Shown one piece after another: positions 1-8,801 of a DNA stretch of 64,000 nucleotides. The stretch comes from an uncultured Lachnospiraceae bacterium. GTDB taxonomy: Bacteria; Bacillota; Clostridia; Lachnospirales; Lachnospiraceae. Position 1 is the stretch's first letter. Each line of letters starts with the position of its first letter. The notes under the pieces are model-generated. The model had not been told where the DNA came from. It was given only the letters and a program-made list of their open reading frames with translations, and made no database searches. Location: NCBI GenBank assembly GCA_947165025.1, contig CAMUYQ010000001.1, positions 434,001 through 498,000 of the forward strand. The letters are read 5' to 3'. A program made the translations under genes and the position numbers.

Positions 1-867
1 GATCACTTCGTAGTCGGGTGCCCTGTACCTGCCTGCATAGATCATACGACCGCTTTCCATGGCCGATCGTGCCTCATCAACATACCAGTCGCTCTCCTTC
101 GTTCCGGACAGTTTTATCCTGTCAATGGCACCGCACGCATTTATAAGATCCATCGCAGAGGTCGATACGAGATATGTCGAATCGACCGGCTTTTTTATTA
201 TCACTGTCGTATCGGGGAGACCTTCCGGCACACTTGAGTTTTCGGGAACGAGAAGATAATCTCCCGAGTTTTCGATCGATATAAGATCATAGTCGCCGAA
301 TCGTCTTATAATAAACCTTTTTGCATACTCAGGCTCTATCGTATCCGTAACGGACATCCCCGCATTTTCAAGTGCCTTTACAGCGGCATCGGTATCCGAA
401 GCCGCAGGAAGTTTCGTTCCTGTTTCATCATCAGCATGATCCTCACTCTTCTCCCATCTGATAACATATTCGATCTCATGAGGCACGCTCATCGCAACGG
501 TATCGGCAACGACATGAAGCGGTTCTTCGGTACCGTCTATCTCAACGGTAAAGGTTGACTTTCCGCCGTTGCTCTCATTATCGTAACGTTTTCCCCCAAC
601 GATCATATAATCGTAGTTCTTGCTGCTCCATATGAGCTTTGCGCTCATTTTCCCGTCTTTTACAGTGATCTCAACAGGAGATTCAATATATGCTTTTCCT
701 GTCCCGCCTTCAAGAGTGATATCAGCGTATACCGTCTCATCACCCGCGGGGATTTTCTCTTCAATAGCAGAAGTAACCTCCCGCGAAGCGCAGGAGGTTA
801 CACAAAATGCCATAAGCACAATGCAAAGAAATGCCGTTATTCTGTTAAAAGGTGTTTTCTTTGCCAT
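1..867 (-). CDS. Iron/B12-type ABC transporter substrate-binding lipoprotein, 3' end cut by window edge
   Basis: The frame is open for 289 codons from an ATG at 867 to the left edge, so the C terminus is missing. Residues 1-26 form a lipoprotein signal with lipobox VTSC (Cys26). Residues about 40-135 are a beta-rich module (YADITL, VKDGKM, ADTVAMS) resembling the C-terminal module of the adjacent CbiK. From about residue 150 the sequence looks like an FepB/BtuF-type binding protein, with YLVSTSAMDLI, a GAIDRIKLSG stretch and MESGRMIYAGRYRAPDYEVI near the cut. The gene starts 9 bases after the cbiK stop, so both probably share the transcript controlled by the cobalamin riboswitch. The likely ligand is a corrinoid, a cobalt complex or a siderophore-like compound. 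The family assignment is good; the ligand is inferred from context only. Confidence 0.8.
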   Translation of the reverse strand, partial: MAKKTPFNRITAFLCIVLMAFCVTSCASREVTSAIEEKIPAGDETVYADITLEGGTGKAYIESPVEITVKDGKMSAKLIWSSKNYDYMIVGGKRYDNESNGGKSTFTVEIDGTEEPLHVVADTVAMSVPHEIEYVIRWEKSEDHADDETGTKLPAASDTDAAVKALENAGMSVTDTIEPEYAKRFIIRRFGDYDLISIENSGDYLLVPENSSVPEGLPDTTVIIKKPVDSTYLVSTSAMDLINACGAIDRIKLSGTKESDWYVDEARSAMESGRMIYAGRYRAPDYEVI

Positions 868-876
868 GATCTGTCA

Positions 877-2529
877 TCAATTCTTCGGAGAGGTCACTTT
901 CACCTTATGATCATACCACTTACCTTTTGTTCCGATAAGTGCAAGATCGAATTCCTTATCAAGATACGGCACCGGAACATCGAACCCGTTTACCGTCTCT
1001 TCCGAGCCGTCGCTGTACTTTACCTTGTCCTTTGTCGGCTCAAGAAGCTTCGCGCCGTCTTTTTTCGCATCTTCTGCTTTCCCCGGGAAAAGGTTTACGA
1101 TCTTTTCGGACTGAAGGCTGATATGAATGACCATTTCTCCGTCTTTGACCGTCAGTTTTCCCATATCCTTGTATTCTTCGTTTACCGAAAACATTGAACC
1201 GTCGGTCGTAAACTTGGCTTCATACTCTCCGTCAGGAAGAGCAGATGTTACTGAGTTACCGTTTTTTTCCGTATCAAGCGCTTTAGCCGTATGATCTACA
1301 TACAGATCCTGAACGGCCTTGATCCTTCCGAGACCTTCTATCTGGCAGTCAACACTGTCAAACTTGCCTGTCGCATTGAACATGCTCTTCCATGAGTCAT
1401 CATCGTCTCCTGCCATGTCATTGTTTGCGTGATCTCCTGCAACGACCATAAGCGGACGGAGAACAACATTCTTGTAACCGGCCTTTGCAACATCTTCGAT
1501 CACGTTCTCGCATGCCGTCTCTTCGGGTTCGCCCTCAACGGTTCCGATAAACACATTCTTGTACCCAAGATCCTTCATCTGCGTTGCCATCTGTGAATAG
1601 CTTACCTTTGCGGTATGAGCTGTTCCGTGTCCCATGAACACGAATGCCGTTCCATCCTTATCGGCAGCGTCCAAAGAATCAAATCCGGCACTCTTTACAG
1701 CCTCTGCAACTACAGCCTCTGCAACGGCCTTCTTGTCATCATTTATAACGCTCGCATCTTTTCCGACTTCTCCGAGAAGCGGTTCAGCGACTGAGACACT
1801 CTCGAACTTATCTGTATATTCTGCAAGGGCATCACAGAGTTCATCATACTCTGCACCGTGCATGAGATGCGTAGGCTGAACTACAAGGTTCTTAACACCG
1901 CTTGCAACGGCCCTGTCAAGCGCCTGCTTAACATTGTCTATCTTCTCGCCGTCCCTTGACTGAACGTGATTGATTATGATCTGAGCGGTAAAAGCTCTTC
2001 TGACACTCCAGTCGGGATTGGCAGCCTGTATAGCCTTTTCTATACCTGAGATATCAAGGACACGACTGTCATTAAATGATGTTCCAAAGCTTACGACGAG
2101 TATCTCATTCTCTCCGATATCATCAGAATTGAGCGGATCGTCCTTGGACGCGTCGCCTGTATCTCTTCCGAAGTAATCTGGATCTGCTTCCTCGCCTTCA
2201 ACAAGTTCCTTCTGCGCATCTGTCAGCGCATCCCATTTTGCCTTTGCCTCCTCGCACAGTTTGTCGGTTTCGTCTGTTCTTTCCTGAACGTAGATGGAAT
2301 CGATAAGTGCTGCTACCTCGGCTGCTTTTTCCTCATCTGTCATTTCCGCGCTCTCCTCTGCGGCCGGCTCATTTACTTCCTCAGCCGTCTCGGTTGTCTT
2401 CTGTGCATCGGCATTTGCGCCATCCGCCGGCTGATCGACGGCAACATTCACATTACATCCTGCAAGGACCGATGCTGCCATGAGCGTGGCTGCAAGAACT
2501 GCCACTGTTTTTGCTGTTGTTTTCTTCAT
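877..2529 (-). CDS. cbiK: Exported anaerobic cobaltochelatase CbiK (lipoprotein) with C-terminal beta domain
   Basis: This 550-residue protein resembles sirohydrochlorin cobaltochelatase, which inserts Co(II) into the corrin precursor. Residues 1-25 are a lipoprotein signal with lipobox LAGC (Cys25), followed by an acidic linker to about 135. The chelatase core starts at ILVVSFGTSF. It shows the family histidines in THLMHGAEYD, in VFMGHGTAH and in VAGDHANNDMAG. Residues about 435-550 add a domain (DGEYEAKF, VKDGEMVIHI, GKWYDHKVKV) absent from cytosolic CbiK, and a related module occurs in the next gene. The start is fixed by a GAGGAG box 7 bases upstream. Most CbiK proteins are cytosolic, so surface anchoring suggests cobalt or tetrapyrrole capture outside the membrane (inference). 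The upstream riboswitch fits B12-repressed expression. Confidence 0.88.
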   Translation of the reverse strand: MKKTTAKTVAVLAATLMAASVLAGCNVNVAVDQPADGANADAQKTTETAEEVNEPAAEESAEMTDEEKAAEVAALIDSIYVQERTDETDKLCEEAKAKWDALTDAQKELVEGEEADPDYFGRDTGDASKDDPLNSDDIGENEILVVSFGTSFNDSRVLDISGIEKAIQAANPDWSVRRAFTAQIIINHVQSRDGEKIDNVKQALDRAVASGVKNLVVQPTHLMHGAEYDELCDALAEYTDKFESVSVAEPLLGEVGKDASVINDDKKAVAEAVVAEAVKSAGFDSLDAADKDGTAFVFMGHGTAHTAKVSYSQMATQMKDLGYKNVFIGTVEGEPEETACENVIEDVAKAGYKNVVLRPLMVVAGDHANNDMAGDDDDSWKSMFNATGKFDSVDCQIEGLGRIKAVQDLYVDHTAKALDTEKNGNSVTSALPDGEYEAKFTTDGSMFSVNEEYKDMGKLTVKDGEMVIHISLQSEKIVNLFPGKAEDAKKDGAKLLEPTKDKVKYSDGSEETVNGFDVPVPYLDKEFDLALIGTKGKWYDHKVKVTSPKN

Positions 2530-2551
2530 CTTTTTTCTCCTCTTTTACATT

Positions 2552-2587
2552 AAAATAACCCGCCTGACCGTTATGATCAGCGGGCTG
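2552..2587 (-). terminator. Terminator hairpin of the cobalamin riboswitch expression platform
   Basis: On the minus strand CCCGC-TGA pairs with TCAG-GCGGG (one bulged G) and is followed by TTATTTT, just upstream of the cbiK ribosome binding site. The T tract is short, so control might instead act on translation. The position between aptamer and cbiK is what a B12-responsive attenuator would need. Confidence 0.55.
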
Positions 2588-2679
2588 TACGCAAAAGAAA
2601 CTCGGCAGAGACCGAAAAGGTGCTGCCGGACATCGTACGTACAACCAGTTACTCGTGGTCTGAAGCAATGCTTCCGTAC

Positions 2680-2852
2680 AAAGACAAGGCAGGTCTCCCG
2701 ACTTTGGCGAAACCATGACGCCTTCCCGGTATTCCCAGTGGCATATGCCATGGCCGTTAAGCCATTACGGTGACGAGTTCGCACAGGACTTTCACCTGTT
2801 TCCCTTTTCATCCGGACCCGGCCGTATCAGCCCTCCGGACACCTCATCTTTA
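2680..2852 (-). ncRNA. Cobalamin (B12) riboswitch
   Basis: The minus strand carries the core landmarks of the cobalamin aptamer in order: GGGAAACAGGTGAAAGTCCT, GCCACTGG, GGGAAGGC and the B12 box AGTCGGGAGACCTGCCT at 2703-2687. It lies in the 442-base gene-free interval 2530-2971 upstream of cbiK and the binding-protein gene. About 90 bases of further stem-forming sequence, including CGGCAG/CTGCCG, separate it from the terminator hairpin and probably form the switching platform. The remaining 120 bases toward 2971 must hold the divergent promoters, but I could not pick a convincing pair. Confidence 0.93.
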
Positions 2853-2971
2853 TCATATTCAAACAGGGAAATACTACCACATCCCGACATACTTTTCAAC
2901 ATTCCCGATTTTACGCGCTTTTTTGCCGATAAGGGTTTACTACTCAAGCAAAAAGGCTTAAAATTCATTCT

Positions 2972-5116
2972 ATGAAACACAGGATTAAACTGATCAGACA
3001 ATTTGCCTATCTGATATCCGCATTCGTTGTTACGACGATCGCGGTCTGTGCCGTTGTTACATATCTTTATCAGATGAGCCAGTACCGCACAGTCTGCCGT
3101 GACAGGATAATGGAAGTCGGCGACTACCTTTCCGGTCTCATTCTTGAAGATCCTGATGATTTTCTCGCATACCGTGATTATTATATGTCCCACTACGAAG
3201 AACTTCGTATCCCGTGTGATTTTAACGAATACAACACTGCAAGGCGCGAATTCAACCATGCCTTTTCGGAAGCATATCCCGGGCAGACATTTAAAGCCGA
3301 CGTTAAGCCTTCGGACTTGAACGATGAACTTCAGCGGCTGTATTATACATACCGCCATGAGTACTGGCTCCTTACATTCGAACAGGCAAGGGCTTCGTTC
3401 AATCTTCCTTACACATATTTTCTTGTACCCGATGAGAGCACATATTACACCACATACATGATAGATGGTGAGAGGACCGAGGATAAGGATCATCCCGGAT
3501 ATCTCTACATGGGTGACTCATACTATGAGGAGCCCGAAAGCCATACTCTTCTGTGGAATACCTATTTCAACGGCCAAAAATACGACGAGGTTTACGAGTG
3601 GGACAACAAATGGGGGAACACATATTCGTACTACACCCCTCTTGTGATAAATGACAAGTGTATCGGTCTGGTTGTTACCGAGATAGACGTGGCCGATGTA
3701 AACAGAATGATACTGACAAACACCATGTATCTTGTTCTGAGACTTGCGGCATTTCTGATAATCCTGACGTTTCTTCTGCTGTTCTTCATAAACAGATACC
3801 ATATCCGCAGGATCAATCATCTGTCGGAACAGATCAACGATTTCTCATCCACACGTGCATACGATACCGTGGACTCGATCCGTGAATATCCGTACGGAAA
3901 CGATGAGATCAAAATGCTCGCGGACAATACAGCGGACATGATAAAAGAGCTTCAGATCCATGAAGGCAAAGTGGCTCAGGCAGCGCAGTTCAAAAGCGAT
4001 TTTCTTGCAAACATGAGTCACGAGATCAGGACACCGATGAACGCGATCGTTGCTCTGTCCGATCTTACCGTCAGGGAAGAAGATGCAGAAAAGAAGGAAG
4101 GCTATATCAGCCAGATCCACTCTTCCGCCAACGCGATGCTCGTTATCATAAACGATATCCTCGATTTTTCAAGGATCGAATCCGGAACGATGGAGATAAC
4201 TCCGGCCGCTTACGACGTCAGAAAGATGGTGAACGATGTTGTCAATTCCACCGCAATGGGCCTGAAGGACAAGCCCGTCACGATGCGGCTTGACATCGCG
4301 CCCGATATTCCCCAAAACCTTATCGGTGACAGCGCGCGCATCAGGCAGATCATCACCAATGTCATATCCAACGCAGTCAAGTTCACAAAGGAAGGTTCCA
4401 TCAGGATCAATGTCGATCATGAAAAAACAGACGGCGACGACATAGTTCTAAAGTTCCGTGTTGCGGATACAGGTATAGGTATCATGAAGCAGGACTATGA
4501 GATGATCTTCGAATCATTCTCTCAGGTAGACAGCAGGCGTAACCGCGAAGTCGAAGGAACCGGTCTCGGCCTTGCGATCACGCAGCGACTTGTCAGACTC
4601 ATGGGCGGCGAGATCGAGGTTGAAAGCGAATACGGTGTCGGAAGCGTGTTCAAGATCCGTATCCCGCAGAAGGTTTCGGGATTGATCACTACTGCTGCCA
4701 CAACCGAAGATCATATCGCACCGGCATCCGACAAAGCGCTCTCTCTTCCCGATGCAAAGATCCTTGTTGTCGACGACAACAGCGTCAACCTTTTTGTCGC
4801 TAAGAGCCTTCTCGGGCTTTACGATATCAAACCCACATGTGTATCAAGCGGCGAGCAGGCAATAGAGGCCGCAGGCAGGATGCGGTACGACATGATCCTC
4901 ATGGATTACATGATGCCGCAGATGGACGGTATCGAAGCAATGAAACTGATCAGGGAAAAGTTCCCGGATTACAAAGATATACCTATCATCGCTTTTACGG
5001 CAAATGCGGTTGAAGAGGCAAGAGATGTTCTTCTCAAGGAAGGCATGGATGACTTCATCGCAAAACCGGTTAAGGCTGAAGACCTGAAAGCACTTCTGTT
5101 GAAATGGATCCACTGA
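2972..5116 (+). CDS. Membrane-bound hybrid sensor histidine kinase with receiver domain
   Basis: This 714-residue protein has one membrane segment at about 11-33 and a second at about 255-280. Between them lies an extracytoplasmic sensor region of roughly 220 residues rich in Tyr and acidic residues, possibly Cache-like. A HAMP-like linker leads to a HisKA domain with the phosphoacceptor His350 in NMSHEIRTPMNAI. The HATPase domain shows VISNAVKFT, DTGIGI and GTGLGLAI, and the C-terminal receiver has VVDDN and phosphoacceptor Asp645 in LMDYMMPQMDG. No DNA-binding output is attached. Its stop overlaps the FeoA-FeoB start in a TGATG junction, so the two are translationally coupled. A role in sensing iron, redox state or an envelope signal is inferred from that partner only. 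No strong Shine-Dalgarno precedes the ATG. Confidence 0.9.
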   Translation: MKHRIKLIRQFAYLISAFVVTTIAVCAVVTYLYQMSQYRTVCRDRIMEVGDYLSGLILEDPDDFLAYRDYYMSHYEELRIPCDFNEYNTARREFNHAFSEAYPGQTFKADVKPSDLNDELQRLYYTYRHEYWLLTFEQARASFNLPYTYFLVPDESTYYTTYMIDGERTEDKDHPGYLYMGDSYYEEPESHTLLWNTYFNGQKYDEVYEWDNKWGNTYSYYTPLVINDKCIGLVVTEIDVADVNRMILTNTMYLVLRLAAFLIILTFLLLFFINRYHIRRINHLSEQINDFSSTRAYDTVDSIREYPYGNDEIKMLADNTADMIKELQIHEGKVAQAAQFKSDFLANMSHEIRTPMNAIVALSDLTVREEDAEKKEGYISQIHSSANAMLVIINDILDFSRIESGTMEITPAAYDVRKMVNDVVNSTAMGLKDKPVTMRLDIAPDIPQNLIGDSARIRQIITNVISNAVKFTKEGSIRINVDHEKTDGDDIVLKFRVADTGIGIMKQDYEMIFESFSQVDSRRNREVEGTGLGLAITQRLVRLMGGEIEVESEYGVGSVFKIRIPQKVSGLITTAATTEDHIAPASDKALSLPDAKILVVDDNSVNLFVAKSLLGLYDIKPTCVSSGEQAIEAAGRMRYDMILMDYMMPQMDGIEAMKLIREKFPDYKDIPIIAFTANAVEEARDVLLKEGMDDFIAKPVKAEDLKALLLKWIH

Positions 5117-7452
5117 TGACGTTAAGAGAACTGGAACCGGGCCAGACAGGACTGGTTGTTTCGGTAAACGGCGAGGGAGCGCTCAGACAGCACTTCCTTG
5201 ATATGGGTATCATACCCGGAGCCGAGGTCACATTTGTAAAGACCGCACCGCTCGGGGACCCCATGGAACTGATGATACACGGCTATATCCTGACGCTTCG
5301 TCTTGATGAGGCAGCAAAGATCGATGTGAACAGGATCGAGCCCTCCTCTTCAGGCGACGAAGCCGTACCGCGCGATGTCAAAAAAACGGAACATCCGGGG
5401 CTTGGTGAAGGCGGTCGCTATCACGGTAAAAACGACGGAAAGCCGCTTCCGGATTCTACGACTCTTAAGTTTGCGCTTGTCGGCAATCAGAACTGCGGCA
5501 AGACCACTCTCTTCAATCAGATGACCGGGGCCAACCAGCACGTCGGAAACTTTCCCGGAGTCACCGTCGAGAGAAAAGACGGTGTCATAAGAGGATGTCC
5601 CAACACGAGCGTTACCGATCTTCCGGGCATCTATTCCATGTCACCCTATACAAGTGAAGAGATCGTATCGAGAAACTTCGTTCTGAAGAACGACCCCCAT
5701 GCGATAATAAACATAATCGACGCAACGAACATTGAGCGCAATCTCTATCTTACGATGCAGCTTCTTGAAATGAACATCCCGATGGTCGTTGCTCTTAACA
5801 TGATGGATGAGGTCAGGAACAATAACGGACATATCGATGTCAACCTTATGGAGGAGATGCTGAATGTTCCCGTTATACCGATATCCGCCTCAAAGAATGA
5901 AGGTGTCGACGAGCTGATCAGACACTGTATACATATAGCGCGTTATCAGGAACGCCCACCAAAGCAGGACTTCTGTGATGAGAACGATCATAACGGTGCT
6001 GTTCACAGATGCATTCACGCTGTCATCCATCTGATCGAGGATCACGCAAAGGCTGCGGGTATCCCGATCAGATTTGCCGCTTCAAAAGTCATTGAAGGCG
6101 ATCATCTCGTACTTGAGCAGCTGAATCTAGATGATAACGAAAAGGAGATGCTTGAGCACATAACGGCCCAGATGGAAACGGAACGCGGCCTTGACAGAAG
6201 CGCCGCGATAGCTGATATGAGATATTCCTACATCCGTAAGGTCTGCTCAAAAGCAGTCGTCAAACCGAACGAATCCAAAGAGCATATCCGATCGATGAAG
6301 ATAGATACGATACTTACCGGAAAATTCACGGCAATACCCATGTTCATACTTATAATAGGGGCTGTATTCTTTCTGACATTCAACGTCATCGGTGCCTATC
6401 TTCAGTCTCTTCTCGACAGAGGCGTCAGTGCGCTGTCGAAATATGCGGATGCGTTCCTTGCATCATCTAAAGTTAATCCTGCCGTTCACAGCCTTGTGAC
6501 GGACGGCATTATCACCGGTGTCGGCTCGATAATCAGCTTTCTTCCGGTAATAGTGACTCTCTTTTTCTTCCTGTCTCTTCTTGAGGATTCCGGATACATT
6601 GCAAGAGTCGCTTTTTTCATGGACAAGCTTCTTCGAAAGATCGGCCTTTCGGGCAGGAGTATCGTTCCCTTGCTCATTGGTTTCGGATGCTCCGTTCCTG
6701 CCGTCATGTCAACGCGAACTCTTCCGAGTGACCGCGACCGCAAGATGACGATACTTCTGACACCTTTCATGAGCTGCACGGCAAAGCTTCCGATCTTCGC
6801 ATTTTTCGTAAATGCGTTCTTCAAAGGCAAAGGCGGTTTCATCATGACCGGGCTTTATCTTCTGAGCATTCTGATCGGTATCATCGTTGCGCTCTTCTAC
6901 GGCCACACGATCTTCAGGGGCGAAGCTGTTCCGTTCGTAATGGAACTTCCGAACTACAGACTTCCCGGAATAAAAAATACAGGCCGGCTTCTGTGGGAAA
7001 AGGCAAAGGACTTTCTGTCCCGTGCTTTCACCATCATTCTGCTGGCCTCCATTATAGTCTGGTTCCTTAAAAGCTTCGATATTCACTTCAATATGACGGC
7101 GGATTCATCCGAAAGCATCCTTGCCCTTATATCCGGATACACAGCTTATGTACTCAAGCCTCTGGGGCTTGGTGACTGGCGCATAAGCACCGCTCTCATC
7201 GGCGGCTTCATGGCAAAGGAAAGTGTAGTATCAACTCTTCAGGTGCTGTTTGTATCATCTGGCGATGTTACGAATGTCCTTACCGAAAGCTCAGCCGTCA
7301 GCCTTCTCGTCTTCTCTCTTTTATACACACCGTGTGTTGCGGCAATCGCTACGATCCGCCGCGAAATGGGACGAAGATGGGCTGCGGGCGTTGTCGTATG
7401 GCAATGCATTATCGCATGGATCGCCGCATTTATCGCTCATCTGATATTCTGA
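5116..7452 (+). CDS. feoB: Ferrous iron transporter, FeoA-FeoB fusion
   Basis: Residues about 1-75 are a FeoA (SH3-like) domain beginning MTLRELEPGQTG. After a 35-residue polar linker comes the FeoB GTPase domain with G1 GNQNCGKTT, G3 DLPGIYSM, G4 NMMDE and G5 SASKNEG. The membrane permease core follows with Gate motifs (SFLPVIVTLFF, LIGFGCSVPA, TPFMSCTAKLP, FMAKESVVS). It imports Fe(II) under anoxic conditions. I prefer the ATG at 5116 because it forms a TGATG overlap with the kinase stop and has a GGA 7 bases upstream; an in-frame ATG at 5104 is the alternative. Separate FeoA and FeoB are commoner than fusions. The gene ends 6 bases from the convergent gene at 7459. Confidence 0.95.
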   Translation: MTLRELEPGQTGLVVSVNGEGALRQHFLDMGIIPGAEVTFVKTAPLGDPMELMIHGYILTLRLDEAAKIDVNRIEPSSSGDEAVPRDVKKTEHPGLGEGGRYHGKNDGKPLPDSTTLKFALVGNQNCGKTTLFNQMTGANQHVGNFPGVTVERKDGVIRGCPNTSVTDLPGIYSMSPYTSEEIVSRNFVLKNDPHAIINIIDATNIERNLYLTMQLLEMNIPMVVALNMMDEVRNNNGHIDVNLMEEMLNVPVIPISASKNEGVDELIRHCIHIARYQERPPKQDFCDENDHNGAVHRCIHAVIHLIEDHAKAAGIPIRFAASKVIEGDHLVLEQLNLDDNEKEMLEHITAQMETERGLDRSAAIADMRYSYIRKVCSKAVVKPNESKEHIRSMKIDTILTGKFTAIPMFILIIGAVFFLTFNVIGAYLQSLLDRGVSALSKYADAFLASSKVNPAVHSLVTDGIITGVGSIISFLPVIVTLFFFLSLLEDSGYIARVAFFMDKLLRKIGLSGRSIVPLLIGFGCSVPAVMSTRTLPSDRDRKMTILLTPFMSCTAKLPIFAFFVNAFFKGKGGFIMTGLYLLSILIGIIVALFYGHTIFRGEAVPFVMELPNYRLPGIKNTGRLLWEKAKDFLSRAFTIILLASIIVWFLKSFDIHFNMTADSSESILALISGYTAYVLKPLGLGDWRISTALIGGFMAKESVVSTLQVLFVSSGDVTNVLTESSAVSLLVFSLLYTPCVAAIATIRREMGRRWAAGVVVWQCIIAWIAAFIAHLIF

Positions 7453-7458
7453 CGATAC

Positions 7459-7689
7459 CTACATCATATCCTTCATCGCACCGAACAGTTCAATGTCCGA
7501 CTGCATCACCTGCATGTTCGTCGTAACACTTTCTTCTCCCGGACGTGTCACCGTTATCTCTATTACCGTTCCTTCGGGCATTCCCGTTTTCAGAAAATGC
7601 GCCATAAAGCTCGCAAACTTCGGATGGGTCGTTCTGAACGTATTGATCGCACCCATCATTTTGATCGCACTCTGCGGATTCATCTTCAT
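7459..7689 (-). CDS. Small conserved-looking protein of unknown function, 76 residues
   Basis: I do not recognise a family with certainty. The 76-residue protein is predicted soluble, mixed helix and strand, with an N-terminal helix (SAIKMMGAINTFRTTHP) followed by beta-like GTVIEITVTRP and a Met-rich C terminus (MQVMQSDIELFGAMKDMM). It starts one base after the stop of the aminotransferase gene and is the last member of the long minus-strand gene series. Length and codon use look like its neighbours, which supports a real gene. Confidence 0.65.
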   Translation of the reverse strand: MKMNPQSAIKMMGAINTFRTTHPKFASFMAHFLKTGMPEGTVIEITVTRPGEESVTTNMQVMQSDIELFGAMKDMM

Positions 7690-7690
7690 A

Positions 7691-8788
7691 TCACCTGTAG
7701 CTGTTGACAGCCTCCACTACCTTTGTAATCTCATCTTCTTCCATGAACTCCATCATCGGAAGTGTTACGATATGTGCACAAAGATCTTCGGTAACCGGGA
7801 AGTCTCCCTCTTTGTATCCGTATCTTTCCATCATACACGGCTGAAGGAACGGAGGTGTCCTCCATGAAATATCCGTTGCCACATCCTGAGACTTAAGATA
7901 TTCCCTGAATCCTTCCTGGTCATCTGCCCTTACGATGAACTGGTACCATGTATGCTCACATCCGTCTGCGATGAGCGGAAGTGTTACCTTAGGATTGTTC
8001 ATTTCCGCAAGGTATCTGTTCGCTATATGCTGCCTGTTTTTGATAAGCTCCTTCATGTGTGACAGCCTTACACGAAGAAGGCCTGCCTGAAGCTCATCAA
8101 GACGCATGTTATATCCGATCGCGATATTATGATATCTTCTGTCGCTTCCGTAGTTTCTGAGCACTTTGACACGGTCGATTATCGCAGGATCCTTCGATAC
8201 CACTCCGCCGCCGTCTCCGAATCCTCCGAGGTTCTTTGTCGGATAGAAACTGAAGAACGAGCATTTTCCGAACAGTCCCGTATTTACTCCCTTATACGGT
8301 GCAAAATGTGACTGTGCGCAGTCCTCAAAGAGCTCGAGTCCATGCTTCTTACATACATCAATTATCGCATCCATGCGCGTTGCCTGACCGTACAGATGTG
8401 TAACGAGCACGGCCTTTGTCTTCGGTGTGATCGCCTTTTCAATATTTGCAACATCGAGCTGGTAATACTCATCAGGCTCAACAAAAACAGGTGTTGCTCC
8501 GCACTGCATGACACCGAGCATCGTGGCGATATATCCGTTTGCCTGGACGATCACCTCATCCCCCTCGGTTATGCCTGAAGCAGCAAGTCCGAGCCATATC
8601 GCATCAAGACCGTTATCTACTCCGGCGCAGTAACAGCCTTCTCCGAGTGCAGCGGCAAACTCGTTCTCGAAGTCCGTAACCTGGTGTCCGAGCACATAAT
8701 AACCGCTTCTTAGCACTTCCAGAGCCCTGTCTTCGTATTCCTTCTGGTAAAGTTTAAAACCTCTTATCAGTTCGTTAATGGGTACCAT
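7691..8788 (-). CDS. DegT/DnrJ/EryC1/StrS-family PLP-dependent sugar aminotransferase
   Basis: This 365-residue fold-type I aminotransferase belongs to the family that aminates nucleotide-linked keto-sugars. Family marks are GVDNGLDAIWLGL near the N terminus, FEDCAQSHFAPYKG, the PLP-binding lysine in YPTKNLGGFGDGGG and the YNMRLDELQAGLLR stretch. AAGGAG lies 8 bases before the ATG. It follows the GT-C transferase in the glycosylation series, so it probably makes an amino sugar or amino acid-like substituent for the lipid-linked sugar. The exact substrate cannot be read from sequence; dTDP-3- or 4-keto-6-deoxyhexoses are the usual ones. Confidence 0.9.
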   Translation of the reverse strand: MVPINELIRGFKLYQKEYEDRALEVLRSGYYVLGHQVTDFENEFAAALGEGCYCAGVDNGLDAIWLGLAASGITEGDEVIVQANGYIATMLGVMQCGATPVFVEPDEYYQLDVANIEKAITPKTKAVLVTHLYGQATRMDAIIDVCKKHGLELFEDCAQSHFAPYKGVNTGLFGKCSFFSFYPTKNLGGFGDGGGVVSKDPAIIDRVKVLRNYGSDRRYHNIAIGYNMRLDELQAGLLRVRLSHMKELIKNRQHIANRYLAEMNNPKVTLPLIADGCEHTWYQFIVRADDQEGFREYLKSQDVATDISWRTPPFLQPCMMERYGYKEGDFPVTEDLCAHIVTLPMMEFMEEDEITKVVEAVNSYR

Positions 8789-8801
8789 GTATCAATCTCC
8801 T

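Noticed and set aside
2552-2682. A second riboswitch or T-box between the cobalamin aptamer and cbiK
   Set aside because: The stems there are explained as expression platform; no T-box sequence or other aptamer core is visible.
2792-3493. A 233-codon minus-strand frame across the riboswitch upstream region
   Set aside because: Antisense to the histidine kinase N terminus and runs into the riboswitch; no domain.
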